From: Monilinia fructicola
Lineage: Eukaryota > Ascomycota > Leotiomycetes > Helotiales > Sclerotiniaceae
Assembly: GCA_008692225.1 (NCBI GenBank)
Contig: VICG01000003.1
Coordinates: 2,845,501 to 2,909,500 of the forward strand
DNA length: 64,000 nt
Direction: 5' to 3'
Part shown: positions 12,070-24,784 of the stretch, piece after piece
How positions within the stretch are numbered: position 1 is the stretch's first letter
How the letters are laid out: each line of letters begins with the position of its first letter
Notes under the pieces: generated by a model
Databases searched by the model: none
Told to the model about the DNA's origin: nothing
What the model saw: only the letters and a program-made list of their open reading frames with translations
Program-made: the position numbers and the translations under genes

Positions 12070-14194
12070 AGAGCTTCACTAAATAGTTTAAGTGATTTAA
12101 TTTTAACTTTATAAACTTTTATAATAAAAGTTATAGGTTTATAGAGGGCATTATATACAGGTGTTGAATCTTCGCCCTCTATAGGTAAATGGGTAGATGG
12201 GTACTCGAGTAGATAGATACATAAGACTTACATATTAGCATGTTGTAAATGTTTTAGATGTTTTAACTATTCTAAATGTTCTACCTTTTAAGCCTTACAC
12301 TCGACTATTATTGTATCATTCCTATTCTTATTCTTATTCTTATTCTTATTCCTATTCCTATTCCTATTCCAAGGTTGTTGTTATTGATATTGGGTACGTA
12401 ATTGAGTATATTATACCATGTATCATGTATCATGCATGTATCATGCTTGATTATTGATTAGATATCTAATTATCTACTCGAGTAGACTCCTTATAGCCCT
12501 GCGGTTCTACACTCAGATAAACTTGATATCCTTCCATTTCACGTGAGTAATAACCTACAAGATTATATACTCCGTATATCATCATCCATCATCTCATTTG
12601 CCAAGTTCAAAGTCAAACTCTAGTCGATCTTTTCTTCTCCAGCATTTTCTTCCAATCGCCAATCTTGTTCATCAACTAACTTTAACCTTAACCAATACAA
12701 TGCCGACCATGACTGGGAACCCAACGACAATAATAAAACACCGATAGATCCGTATAAGTTGTTATAAACATATAAGTGTTCTATAAACTATGGACTGTAG
12801 ACTATAGATTGTAGACTGAGAATTATAGATTGTAACTATAAATTATAGATTATAAATTAATTAGTGTTGTTTTAGATCTATACTAGAGAAAACATTTATA
12901 AAATAATATTTATATCTTTTAAATTCTTTCTTATATATTATAAAACTTTGATTTTTAAGAATTTAAATATACTAAACGTTTATTGCCTAATTTAATAATA
13001 CTATAGAGCATTACTTATAATTTTTAATAGATTTATTAATTTAATATATTTTTTAAAATAAACTCCGTTTTTAGTTAATTTTTATCCTAGTATAGACTTA
13101 AAACAATACTAAGTATAGATTATAAATTATATACTTTATACTTTATACTTTATATTTTATACTTTATACTTTATACTTTATACTATATACTATATACTAT
13201 ATACTATATACTATATATATTATATACCATATACTATATACCACATACAATATACTATATACATATAAACTACTCATCTAATACATACACATCTATATAT
13301 TATAAATCTCTCTTCCCTTTTCTATCTTTTCATTTCATTTTATTTGATCCTATTCTATTATACTAGAGTACTCCCGGGCTATTGTTATTTTATACTGCAT
13401 TATATTCACATCAAGGTTACATTTACATCCATGGATTGCATGAATACATTTATTTCCAGTCATCATTGTTTTGGATCTTTGAATTATATTCTTAACCACG
13501 CTACCTAGAATACTTCCAACCTGTTGAAACAGAAAGTCTTTGCCTGCCAGTCAGTCTGTCAGTCTGTCTGTTATCATCCAGAGTAACCTTTGAAATTGGA
13601 TCAACGGAGGTATGATTGATATAACGTCAAAGTTAGAGAACCGTTCGATGATATACATATACATGCAGATATATATCACCTCCCTGGTCTATGATTTCAT
13701 ATAACCGTCCTCCGTATAACCTTCACATAAAAAAACTTCTCGTCTAGCAAGCTTACTCCCAATTATAGACACACATGATGATTCCCAAGCCTTCAAGCGC
13801 GTAGATCCTTCAATTCCCTTGTATCAAGCGTTTATGGACAAGTGGACACTATTCTTGGCGACTTCTCATAAAAACAGCACACATGCGCCCTCTCGAGAGA
13901 AAAGAGTCAACGTCGGATGACTTTGACGATTCAATTGCTTCGTGGGAGTATGATACCGTCCTTCTTTTGTATAGATATCTTCTACCTTGACTGTGTTGCG
14001 AGATACATAGGACTTCATACATAGGTACAATATACTCGAGTAGCGTGTTACCCTTGTTTATCAATTTCTCCACAATCCTTCCATGCATGCATCCGTCCAT
14101 CCATTCATCCATCCATCCATCCATCCATCCTTACTGGCGTCTCTCTCTCATTTCAACGACAGCACTCTTTTTGTCTTCCTTTTTTCTTCTAGAA
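12070..14194. other. Gene-free stretch with minisatellites
   Basis: A TATTCT/TATTCC hexamer array lies at about 12320-12372, a TATACTT/ATATACT tract at about 13130-13265, and a CATC run at about 14090-14130. A gene-like leader with a start codon near 12701 opens only 15 codons and runs into a decayed AT patch (12760-13110), so it may be the head of a lost gene. I see no intact gene. Confidence 0.6.
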
Positions 14195-15457
14195 ATGTCT
14201 TACTCCCTTGCCTTTGATGATACCCCACAGGTCCTAAATATCTTTTCCGAATGGCTTTGCTTCTCTATACTTTGGGCTGGTATCAAAATCTATTCATTCA
14301 TTTCAAGAAAGACAATCCTTCACATCCGAAGAAGTGATGTTGAAGAAGAATCAACAAGTCTTGCATTCTTCATAGTTACATCTAGTGTCTGTGCGTCAAT
14401 CGTACAGGTTGATTGGATATTGGTCTGTCCTTCATGGTCCTTCATGGTCCTTCATGGCCCTTCGAGTCATCCACACAAAGACTAATACTTCTTGTAGCCA
14501 TTCCTGACGCCAGCTCTATACTTCGTCACTCGCAATAACTCTGGCGAGCATTACGTTCTCCCTAGCAGCGTCAAATTCAAAAGATCAGAATACCCGGCCA
14601 ATTATGGCTACCATTTGATCTTCTACATTCTCATCGCCATTTCAACTAGTCTTATTTTCCTGCCCGCATCAACAAACCCCGTCACGATCGGGCTGGCGCT
14701 CATCTTCCTCATCTGTCAAACGGCGATTTATTCGCGTCTGAGCTCGTCACCTACCCTTGATGAGTTTCAGCCCGCCCATCATCTCTTTCAGCACCTGGAA
14801 GAAACATGTTGCTGGGTAGTTTGCTTCCTCACTCTCATTCTTCTCGTTTCGCAACAACCAGCCCCCGCGCTCCCTAGTTTCTTGATCTACAGTACTTTCA
14901 AAGCTTTATTATGGATCGCCGTAGTTTTCCTCGTAAGTTTCGCATTCTCCGACGTCCCTCCATCCCCCACACTAATGCATGACTCCTAGTGCAACGAAGG
15001 TCACGCCTGTACCTTGACTCTTATGTCGACATATGGTCTCTCCACCATATACATCAACACACTACCATCCCCCACGCTCGCCTCGCTCTCCTGTCTCTGT
15101 GCTCTTTTGATTCTAGCACAGATCATATCCACCTTGCCGCGCAATTGCTCCACGCGCCGCATCATCGCCCTCTTCGCCATCTTCCCCCTCACCGCCGTCC
15201 TCTTCCGCTTCGGCATCTCCGAATCAATCAAAGTCATTGCAGACATGACCAACGGATTATTCCCCGCGCCTCGATGCGCGACCCACCGAAATCCCATCCA
15301 ACTGGCCCCCGAGACGCCCCAAGCCATTCTGGACGAGCCATCGCAACTCATCGCCGAGTTCGGCGCGAGAGAAGCGCCCAAATCGTGGCTCGGTCTCCTC
15401 TGGAGCCTGTCGAGATCATGTCGAGATCCCAGTCCCCTGGTGGTGGAACTGCGATAG
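14195..15457 (+). CDS. Uncharacterised multi-pass membrane protein
   Basis: Three exons fit one frame: 14195-14407, 14498-14932 and 14990-15457. Donors are gttgat and gtaagt, acceptors ttgtag and cctag, and CTAAT branch points precede both acceptors. The joined product is 371 residues with about eight hydrophobic helices, for example YHLIFYILIAISTSLIFL and TLASLSCLCALLILAQII. I do not recognise the family. The frame ends at 15457, but from 15417 another frame reads WWWNCDSPGW and stays open to about 15605. This looks coding, so the true 3' end may involve another intron or a frame break. The start is the first ATG before a hydrophobic segment; an upstream CTAG-rich leader could hide a further exon. 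Confidence 0.5.
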
Positions 15458-17386
15458 CCCCGGCTGGTCTTTGCTTGGCCGCCTCATCTTCGTGTACCCT
15501 TCACACATCATGTACTCTAAATCCACGCACCACATTCCCCACGCAGACGCATGCCGCTCTCCGATGCGCAAAGTACTTGCTCGGAATGGTTTTGCAGTGT
15601 TGTAGATATCTATATCGGTTACTCATTCTCCTGCCACGCATCCACCATCTTCTCCGTCTAAGCCTCGACATCCCATGTCACGTCGCTTGATATCCCCGCG
15701 CCTGATGCAAAATACAAACACCCCACCCCACCGCCCGCGTAGGTGTCGCGGTGCGGATCGCCAAGAGTGTATTTGATGATAATGATGGTGATGGTGATTG
15801 TAAAACCACCCCCCGAATCTTCACGGGAAGTTGGAGATTGGAAGGTCAACAAAAGCATGGGCAGATAGATCTGGACAGACGAATATGTAGATTCAAGCGG
15901 AAACCGGCGTTGGAGAATTTTCCCTTTCTCTTTCTCTATCTCTTTCTCCTCCCCCTCTCCAGACAGAGATATGAATATAAATAAAAATATACAATATAAA
16001 TTTGGATATAAACATGGATGTTATCTACAGCACCCTACTCCATTCAACCCTTGCCACCCTCACCCTCACCCTCACACTTCAAGAAAAAATCACGCCTGGT
16101 GATAATTTCGAGGCGTGCAATACCCCCGCGTTTCGTTCGACTGGCTGGCTCGCTCTCATCGCGTGGAATGTCCATCTTGTGTAAACGTAGATTTTCCATG
16201 CGGCGTCCTGCGCTTTGCGTGGCACCACGGAGGCAGAGATGGGAGCAGCCCGGCTGTATGTATGTATGTATATATATATGTATATATTGAACGTAAGCCA
16301 GCATACAGGTGCTCGACTGCAGCGCGCGAACGAAACGAAACGCTCTTTCCCATTCTGGCCGTTTATCGCGGAAACTCCAAATCGACGTTTGGCGGATATC
16401 CTCGCGGAGATCGTCCTCGTGCACAGGTCGGGACGTAGGCAAGGCGGGCGCTGGGATGGTCGGACCGGTGGAATGACGCTGCGGAGATTTCGTCGGGATC
16501 GTCAAGCCGGGTGAGTGGGGTTCTCGTAAGGAGGGGTTCAAGTGGCTTGGTGGCCTCACCTTTGCTGCGGATGGGTGTGCTTCGGTGGCATGAGTATAGA
16601 TAGGTGGCTGCTCTTTGTAGCTATCACAAAGACCATTCCTCATGCTCGTCTCTTTCACCTTGGTCTCATTCTCTTCTCCGGGTATTGTTCGTACCGCCAA
16701 TTCTTTCGATATGCGTCTTTGGAATCTCATCGCGAGGAGCTGTCGACTTCTGGTGCGGCCGCCTCCGAAACTCCAAGTATCTCTCTTCAACCTCGGGTAA
16801 GAGCCACGAATGGCTGTCATTCCAATCCCGTCATGGCGAAAGTTTTCATCATCGATATGGGAAGCTAGTTGATCTCGATTGAGACGCGGGGAATATAATT
16901 CTCAGATGAACGGGAGGCATGGTGTGGAATTCCAGAGTTCGATGTTGAACTATGAATATTACGGCGCCTGGCCTTTCTCCGCTGTTCCCTGACGAGCATT
17001 GCACGGCGGATGAAGAAGGCTGCTAGGTGATCACCGGAGAGGGAGGTCAGAAGCTTGTTTTTTGGTTCATTGAAAGGTCACTCGTGATAGCCTGACTGAC
17101 TGGCTTGGAAATCAACGCTGCCGTTACCATTAACTCGCTAGCCCATTCTCCGCTCTTCAGTTCAAGACAGACTTACTTCCTTGTTGCAGGTGTCGGGAAA
17201 TGGATCATGTGACATTTGGGCTGATGTACGAATAGCATAACTACCCGATTAGGCGCGCTAGCACCTCGATGACGTCTTTAAAGTCGTCCTTCATTCCACA
17301 AATTACATACAGAATACAACGATGATTATAACAACAAAAGATCCAAGTACTTACACTTTAACTAATCAAGTTAATACCAAAAGCAG
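15458..17386. other. Gene-free stretch with simple repeats
   Basis: Contains a CT-rich tract (15920-15965), CCCTCA repeats near 16056 and a GTAT/ATAT run at about 16255-16290. A 258-codon open frame lies on the minus strand at 16044-16820, but its product crosses the tandem repeats and has no domain-like composition, so I leave it out. No other gene seen. Confidence 0.5.
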
Positions 17387-18130
17387 GCATTGCTGGCGTT
17401 TCTCCAAAGGTAGCCACTATTGGGGTAATCACCCGACAGACACGCCCAAAGAACCATACTCACATGATGAAAGCCAGCAACCTTGCTCGGCATGCGGTAT
17501 CCGTAACCTTGCAAAATGAAATCTATGCCCGACAACTACCAGCCAATTTCCGCACCGGCTACCTTCCCCAGGACACATCCTCGCCCCCAGACTACCCCGC
17601 TGAGATATACGGCACGGAAGTATACGAAGCGAACGAAGCACCGCGACAGGTTACCTCAGCCCTCGCCACGAACATCATCCCAACGACACGGCCACGCAAG
17701 GAGCTATCGAGCTCTACACGGATCCACCGTAGCATTTATCCTCGGCGCCCAACACCCTCGTATCGTCGCTGGCGACACCAAAACGTCGGATGTATACTTT
17801 GCCGGAGAACTGCTCGCCGATGCCTTCGAACCCACCACTTCGATCGGGTCTAACGGCGGTGGTGTCCACTGCGCTACTTAGCAAGAAGACAACGCCACTC
17901 TGCAGCTCTCCTTCGTGCCGCCGCCATCAACGTGGTCAGTTTCTTCCGCATCATCATCATGCGCTGCGGCGGACGTCGACCGCCCCCATTCCGGCCCGAC
18001 CATTCTGGATAAGCTCCTCGTGCAGGATCAGGGGCAGGATCAGGGAGACGACGACCAGTCAACGCACGAACTCAAAACATCGAGTCGACTGATATGCGGT
18101 ACGATGCGATTCAGCCTTTCACCGTGGTGA
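17387..18130 (+). pseudogene. Broken purine nucleoside permease (NUP family)
   Basis: Fragments in shifting frames match the order of fungal NUP-type purine nucleoside permeases. They are GIAGVSPKVATIG, then LARHAVSVTLQNE, FRTGYLPQ, then IYGTEVYEANEAPRQV. After a frame change come GDTKTSDVYFAGELLADAFE and, after an in-frame stop, QEDNATLQL. Last, in another frame, are DRPHSG and LDKLLVQDQG. The order and spacing fit the C-terminal two thirds of the family. The N-terminal part is missing upstream of a possible 40-bp intron (17347-17386). At least two frame changes and a stop make it non-functional. The family moves purine nucleosides across the plasma membrane; this copy cannot be expected to. 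Confidence 0.75.
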
Positions 18131-21100
18131 TATAATTACATCGAATATTTGAAGAAATATCGGATTTCTAAAACGTATTGTATTTTTTACGTATTTCTTT
18201 ATCAAGGATGATGATGTCATCATGACTGATACATATTGAAGTTAATATCTGGGAATGTAATGATTTATGGTCATCTTCGATTGAGATGGACGGAGCATAT
18301 TTACGTTTTAGAGATTCATCAAGCGGACGACCGGGCTCCACGGTTGCAGGGGAGAGGGATGCGACGCTCCTGGGAATTCCTTGGCGGCCGTTGATCAACG
18401 GCCATTGAGAGGATGTGTACTAGCAAAGCGCACATGTATAAGTAGCGTTTGAAGACCAAATGCGATCAGATGATGCGACAACTCTACCAATGGCAGCGTT
18501 GGATCTTCCGCAGAATTCTGCGGTGTGCGAATACTCTCTCGTCCATCGGATTCCATTATGCCAAGGGCCCGATCCGCATCTCCCGCATCGGCGCAGCCAG
18601 ACAAAGATCATGATCTGTCGAGATGGTATGAGTGTTGTTTGGATCTACGGTCCGGAACGGAGCCGATGGTGTGCGTACCATAGTTGTCTATATTGGCTCT
18701 ACCAAGGATAGTGCGTCTCCTTTCTCGTTCGAAACTGGCCATTTGGTAGTGAGCGATATACGGATCTCGTCGTTTGAGCCCATCCATTGCATGTTCGATA
18801 TCCGGCTACACCGGTGCATGCTCGATGCCAGTTGAGATTCCATGGCGTGTTCCCCGTGGTTTCTGCGGCGCGACGGGTGTTGACTTCGCGGCAGCTGCGG
18901 TAGCAACACATCACGGCACCCGACGCCGATGTCACTCTACATCCAAACTCTATCCTTCGCACTGGTTTCGCCGAGAATCCTAAGCATGATCGTTATATGT
19001 AAGCTGATGCGGCTCACGTCAGTGATGCATGCAAGGACCCCCCACAAAAACAAACAACACAGCGATGGATGAGGTGGCTATGAAACCCAAGCATCGAAGT
19101 ACTTCCATCAATATGTTAAGCGACGCAACGTCACCACGAAGCCTATCTCAATATACTCGGAGATTGTACACGTACTGCAAGCCGGGGCCGGAAGAATCAC
19201 GACTCAGACAACATCGTTTCAAACCCGCGGCGGAAATCCCACGTCAAATATACCTGCCGGGTGACCGGCCACATCCTTGCTGATGAGGAGATAGATGGAT
19301 GATGGAATTCGGGATCGTGATATGCATCTCATGCCCCAACGCAGCTTCTGGCTTGCTCTCTCTACAACAGAGCATCACCAACGATATCAGCAGCACTCGG
19401 GGATGCACGTGCAGAATTAAGAAGTACGTACCTCAAGGGATATACATCAGTCCGCCGAGAAGGGCTCCCCGTCGCCAGCTGCGCATCTGCGAAGATTCCA
19501 TCACGTTCACCGAGAAGTCCTGGAGGCACGTCGATATCCTCAACTACTCCCCCGTGGAGTCTCGAAGGGGCTCGGATACAATTAACACGAATCAGATTTC
19601 AGATGTGGAGGTCCCGCGAAGATTGGGCGAAGAAGAGGTCTATTGAAAGATCAGGGCGAGGAAGGGACGGCGGGCGGGTGCGGAGGGCGTTGGGAATGGC
19701 GAATTCCCAGGAATCAAAAACGCGATGGGAAAGGGATGAACGAACGGTTTCTTCAGGTCCACGATACCCCGTGGTCATGTGGCTGCACATCACATGCATA
19801 CGATGAGCTCCGTTCCAAACTTGGTGTTTCCTTTGGTCAAGATACTTTGACGAAGGAGGTGACGCGCACCTACTCGACACCGTTGGTTGCGTATGGTCTT
19901 TGTCAAGTTTTCCCGACGGTCGATGCGTTAGTGCCTATTTGTACTTGGAGATTGGATGCGCGTGTGTTTTTCCCCATGATCGTGTTGCACTTGACTATGC
20001 TGTGCGACCATCCATGATGTTGAGGTGATGACTTAGATTGCCAACACAAGTGGAGTGGGGGCAACGGAGATGTAAGAGGAGCCTCAAGTTCATCCGCACA
20101 ACTCGATATCAGACAATTTATGAGCAAGATCAAGATATTTCGAGACCACGAGAGTGTGAGACATCATAAGAAATCCGTTCGTCCAGGAGACTGGGTCAAA
20201 TGAAAGGATCGACACAAGCCAGCAAAGAACGAGAGATAATATACAAGCCGAAGAGCCAAAGGTGAAAAAGCCATCCCGCCCAGAATGAGCAGAGCAGCCG
20301 TGCCAACGCACACGACAGTGACACCTTAATCAAAAAGCTTACCAGCCATGAACCCAGCCCACAACTCAGAACGCACCCACCCCCAAACCCTCCAATCCAC
20401 CAACCCCACACCCAGTAGTACCTACCTAGGTAATCACCCCCTCCGCCCCTTTTCCCCGGCACTCTAAAATTTTGAAAGCAAGACCTGTTTATCCAGGTCG
20501 GTATAGGTGAGATACATAGGTACAATAGTACATACTATGTAAAAGTGCATGGACATGAACTTATCAACTGACCAACCGATGAACCGATTTAACGAATCAT
20601 GCCCGCCATACAAACGTAAATATCAAGGTATGCATGAACTCGAAATGAACAAAGATGCAAAAAAAAAAGAGGCGAAAAAAAGAAAGAGAAAGAGAGAGAA
20701 AGGAAAAAAAAAAAGATGCTATATCTAGCTAGCTATCTACCTACCTGCCTAGTAAGGAAGGAAGCCAGTAAGGAAGGAAGTAAGGATCGTGACTACACGA
20801 CCGCGGAGTGGAGGAACATGCACAGATGGTTGGCGAGATGATGTTTGGATACTTTTTGAGGTATGGGGGGTAGAAATATGTAGATATAAATATAGATATA
20901 TATCATCAGAGTTAGATCAAGTTTTCCACAGTACAATACGCGCACCATATGATATTACGAATGAGAACAGGAACCCAAACAACCACACCCAGCCCGACGA
21001 AAACAATGCGAGAGAACGATGCACGACGACATGGCCTTAGTATAAACAAGCATGAGAAACAAATCAGATTTCGGGTATAAACACAGGCCGCTGATCCTCC

Positions 21101-21299
21101 TTCCCTTCCGCCCAACTCATTTTTCGTGTCGCGTATTCATCGCGTAAATTTCCCTTTCAGCAATCCAGAACGCCCCATTCCAAACGCCGTCCTGTCCGTG
21201 CGTAACCATGATTTGGAGGAAGACATCGATGGGAGGGGAGAGCCCCTGGGGACCCTTCCCCTCGTCATCGAGACATCGCATGTACCCGACGCGGTGCGA
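18131..21299. other. Gene-poor stretch, possible unrecognised remnants
   Basis: Short open frames on both strands (for example 18632-18835 and 19299-19646, plus strand) have codon-like GC composition but no family I can name; they may be further decayed genes. A purine tract (20640-20720) and AAGG repeats (20750-20785) lie upstream of 21 kb. The last few hundred bases may be the 3' untranslated region of the MARVEL gene. Confidence 0.4.
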
Positions 21300-21900
21300 T
21301 TAGACGGCGACTTCCATGGCTGGGTCGTGGTGACCACTGCGGTCTCCACGGCTGCGGGAAACGTGCAAGGCGGCCATCATGGTGGTAGCTGCGAAGAGCA
21401 ACCTATCGGGACGCAACGTCAGTTTACATGGAGTCGGGGCAAGGATGAGCGGGAGGAGAGAATGAGAAGATGCATACCATAAGAAAGCAGCAAAGACATC
21501 GCCGGCAATGCTGGCCTTGCAAACGCCCCACTCGCTATGTCCACAGTTGACGTTGTTGAGCATGACGGCCAAGGCGATGAAGCCGGCGAACCAGAAGATC
21601 ATGGTCACTGCTTCGGCGAAGAGGATGCCATATTTGTGAGCTGCGTTGGGGAAATGAGTTGGGGCAACGATCAGGTAGATGAGAGCGAGGAGAGTCCAGA
21701 CGGAAGCAAAGACGAGGAAATTGACGGAATCGGGCGACCACCAGTATGACCATGCATCGGCAGCTGTGAGAGAGTCAGTGATGAATAGAAGGGATGATAT
21801 GAGTTGGAAAGGTTGACATACCATAGGACATCAAACCAAGGACGATGATGGCGAAAACCGCTTGGACGATGCGGAGAGGGAGGGTGTATGCAAATGCCAT
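21300..21900 (-). CDS. MARVEL-domain membrane protein
   Basis: Three exons on the minus strand: 21822-21900, 21478-21763 and 21300-21402. Donors are gtatgt and gtatgc; acceptors are cacag and gatag. The spliced frame is exactly 156 codons (155 residues). The product has four hydrophobic helices in the MARVEL arrangement: LRIVQAVFAIIVLGLMSY, VFASVWTLLALIYLIVAP, ILFAEAVTMIFWFAGFIALA, and a fourth after SIAGDVFAAFLW. An extracellular loop carries two cysteines (NCGHSEWGVC) and a short His/Arg-rich tail follows. Such proteins sit in membrane microdomains and are often linked to trafficking or eisosome-like structures in fungi. Length, layout and splice sites agree, so I take it as intact; the partner is unknown. 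Confidence 0.85.
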
Positions 21901-22354
21901 TTTGGATTCTGGTAATTATCGTTGTACGAGGGAATCTTGAGGGAGATTTTGATCTTCAAAGGAAGGTTTTAGATTATGATAGATCGATATCTTCAATATA
22001 AATATCAACGACGGAAATATGGGGTATCGGTAGAGTTTTAGAAAAGTTTAAGTTTAGAGGCGGGGCTGGCTATGGATCTCTTAGTTGTTGTTATGTTTCA
22101 GTAGAAGTGACGAGGTGCTTGACCGAGTATATATACATATTATATATATACCTACTGTGCACACCTATATAGATGGGAAGAAAATCATGGTACGTTTTCT
22201 TCCAAATACGTATTACTGTATGTAAATAATTGGCGGTGAGGTAATGTATACTGTCGTAGCGTGTTGATGAACCGAATTTCAGGATTTTTAATGTTTTGTT
22301 TGGAGGAATCCTGCAGCTTGGCAATGATGACGTATCAACTAGAATCATTTGTTC

Positions 22355-22450
22355 TCAGGTGTTGGTTCAGCCTGGCATGGGATTGAGTACAGAACCTGCG
22401 ATTTTATTTATGGAGCCAATGAGCTGTCTACCGCCTAAGCCACAATGCAG
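22355..22450 (-). other. Degenerate tRNA-like / SINE-head-like segment
   Basis: The minus strand reads TGGCTTAGGCGGTAGA, a good RNA polymerase III A-box, and about 45 bases later GGTTCTGTACTCAATCC, a stretched B-box. D-arm pairing (GCT/AGC) is possible but no anticodon stem forms, so it is not a working tRNA. It may be a decayed tRNA or the head of a SINE. Confidence 0.3.
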
Positions 22451-22656
22451 GGACATTGATTGACCAATGAATCATCTTGATGGGACAGCTTCCGAACATC
22501 GTGTACGACCAAGCTTCGCAACAGCAAGCATTTTCTTAAGCGATTGGTGGGCTCTAGGTATAGAGATCCCCCCATCACGCGAATATCTTTGAAATGCCAG
22601 ACCACGGCCCGAGCCCTTGATTTCTAGTGTAACCGCCAATTGGACCCGCTTCAGAA

Positions 22657-24784
22657 TCAAATTAGCAACATATCATCGTTGCCAAATGATAATTTTTCAC
22701 CCAATGTCGCATTATCGGTGCTCTCATTAAGTAATAGTTCGTCGAGGCTTGAGTCTTCCACAGCCGATAACAAATCATCGTATTGTTCATCACCTTTAAG
22801 CTGCCATTGAGGGCCGAAGAACATCTTCTCCGTTTCAAATCCTGTCTCGAATCTCTCCCTATCCTCATCACTTAATAATATCTCATCTTCCTCGTCAAGT
22901 AAATCATCGAATTCGACTCCCATTGTTCCATCATAATCGCTGAGTATACAGTTGAATTCAGATTTTTCACTGCAACCCTCATCGATGGTCCATCGAAAAT
23001 CATCCTCTGCCATCTTCCATTCTTCCACACCATCCTCAGTTCCGATTGCTCCCAAAAGATCGTCATATCCATCATCTTCCTCACTCAAAATGTTCTTCCC
23101 GTGAGGCGAACGTTTGTTGGTAGCTTGGCTGGCAGCGTATGGGTCATGCAATGTTTGTTGCATCATTGACCATAGTCGAGCTTGAACCACAGCAGCTAGC
23201 CTTTTCTCAGAGCCTGGCTCGCCGTTGATTCTTACATCGGTTGTATCACTGGTAAATTCAGAGGTTGAAATGTTTGAAATCTGCGCAAGCTTTTGCCGCA
23301 GGCTAGGGGTTTGTGCATTGCGGGTTAAGGATGTCATCATCTGCACTATCCTGGGGACGTAGGAGGAGTTGTGAGCCACAGACTACTAATGTCAGTCATC
23401 AATGTGATTGGAGAGTGATTGCTAATACTACCTTTTTGAAGCCGGGAGAAAACATGACAGGGCTCAAGGATGCCAATGAGGTCGCCAAATTATTTGAGGT
23501 ATTGTGAATCTTCAGACCCTTTATCGTCTTCTGCCTCATTTCGGTATCTGCAATCATGATACGCATTGCTGTATTTACAAGATTACATGAAGCTTTGAGA
23601 TCGAGAGCATGTGCGATCTCACTATTGAATGTCGATAAACATCGCTTCCTAGGGACGGCTTTGACAGTAGAAGATGACCATGAGTTGATATTCAAGGGTT
23701 GAATACCATTTTCTTCGGTGCCAGATATAAGTGACATCTCATCATTCGTTGCATCCTTTGATGGCACAGAATCATTCTTTGTCGTTTCGAAAGATCCATT
23801 TTCTGCATTTGATGGCTTGACAGGAAGCGCTCTTCTCCTTTTACGGCCTTTGGCGAGGGTTCTTGTACACACAGAAGACGGGACTTTGTTCAAGAACTGA
23901 CCAGAGCTTACAAAGGAGCCCAATTGGGATAACGCAGGTATGACATGTAATGTTATACTCGAAAATAGATTGTCAGAGCATTCTTTTAAGAGTCCCGTCA
24001 TCTCATGGCAGCAGCCGCCAACTTTTATGATCGATGGCCTGATTACTACCTGCGGTTGAGTAGCTTCTGGCGGCTTAGTAGAGTCAGGACACTCTTCCAA
24101 AAGCACCGATATCTTCTTGCTAGAACCAGGCTTGACCTTCAATGATTCAGCTGAGATTTTTGATCGAATCTTTTTGCCATTCACCGAATTCTGAGAAATT
24201 TTCACCCTTTTTGAGATTTCATTTCTAGCTGATGTCGATAGAAATGCTAAAGACACTGTCAATTGTTCCATCTGGGCGCAGAGTACTGTTTCTGGAGTCT
24301 TGATATCGGTAGTTGTAGATGACCATGGTCGAGAACTAACAGCTGGCAAGCTTGAAAGTTCATCATGGTTAAGATGAAGAGAGACGCTACCCTTTTTCAG
24401 ATGCAGTGTTGTGCATAATCCAAGCTGTGCCCATATCTGTTGATAGGTAGATCGTAAGTAGTGAATGAACATCTCATGCAGAATATTGATTTCACCCACC
24501 TCTGACTCTGCAATGGATTTACCTAACGATTCAATAATATGTTCATGATTAGTCTCAGTCAGTTCTTTCCCATCGAGAGTAATTCTGAAATCGATCCCAC
24601 ATGAATTTCCTCGAGCTACCCATACTTCATCTGAAGTCAATACCTTCAGACATTCATCAACTGACAATGTCGCGAGCTTTGCGGATGGTAGTCTAATTGC
24701 AACTTCATACTCTAAATGCAGAGACAACTTGTCCGAAGGAGAGGACAGTGTGATAGGAGCAAGATTGATGCGCCTTAAAGACAT
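22657..24784 (-). CDS. Uncharacterised 692-residue protein with acidic C-terminus
   Basis: Two exons on the minus strand, 23432-24784 and 22657-23382, are joined by a 49-bp intron (gtagta to attagtag) in phase 0, giving 692 residues. The start is the first in-frame ATG, product MSLRRINLAPITL. The first 130 residues look folded, with alternating strands and helices. The middle is Ser/Lys-rich with basic clusters (KGRKRRR, PRKRCLS) that could be nuclear localisation signals. The C-terminal 170 residues are very acidic with repeated DDLL motifs (GYDDLLG, EFDDLLD, QYDDLLS). This pattern suggests a nuclear regulatory or scaffold protein, but I recognise no named family. Intact splice sites and frame support a real gene. 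The next gene-like features on either side are more than 700 bp away. Confidence 0.75.

Noticed and set aside
16044..16820. 258-codon open frame on the minus strand
   Set aside because: It crosses GTAT and CCCTCA simple repeats, has no domain-like pattern, no leader and no homology I can see. Length alone in GC-balanced DNA is weak evidence.
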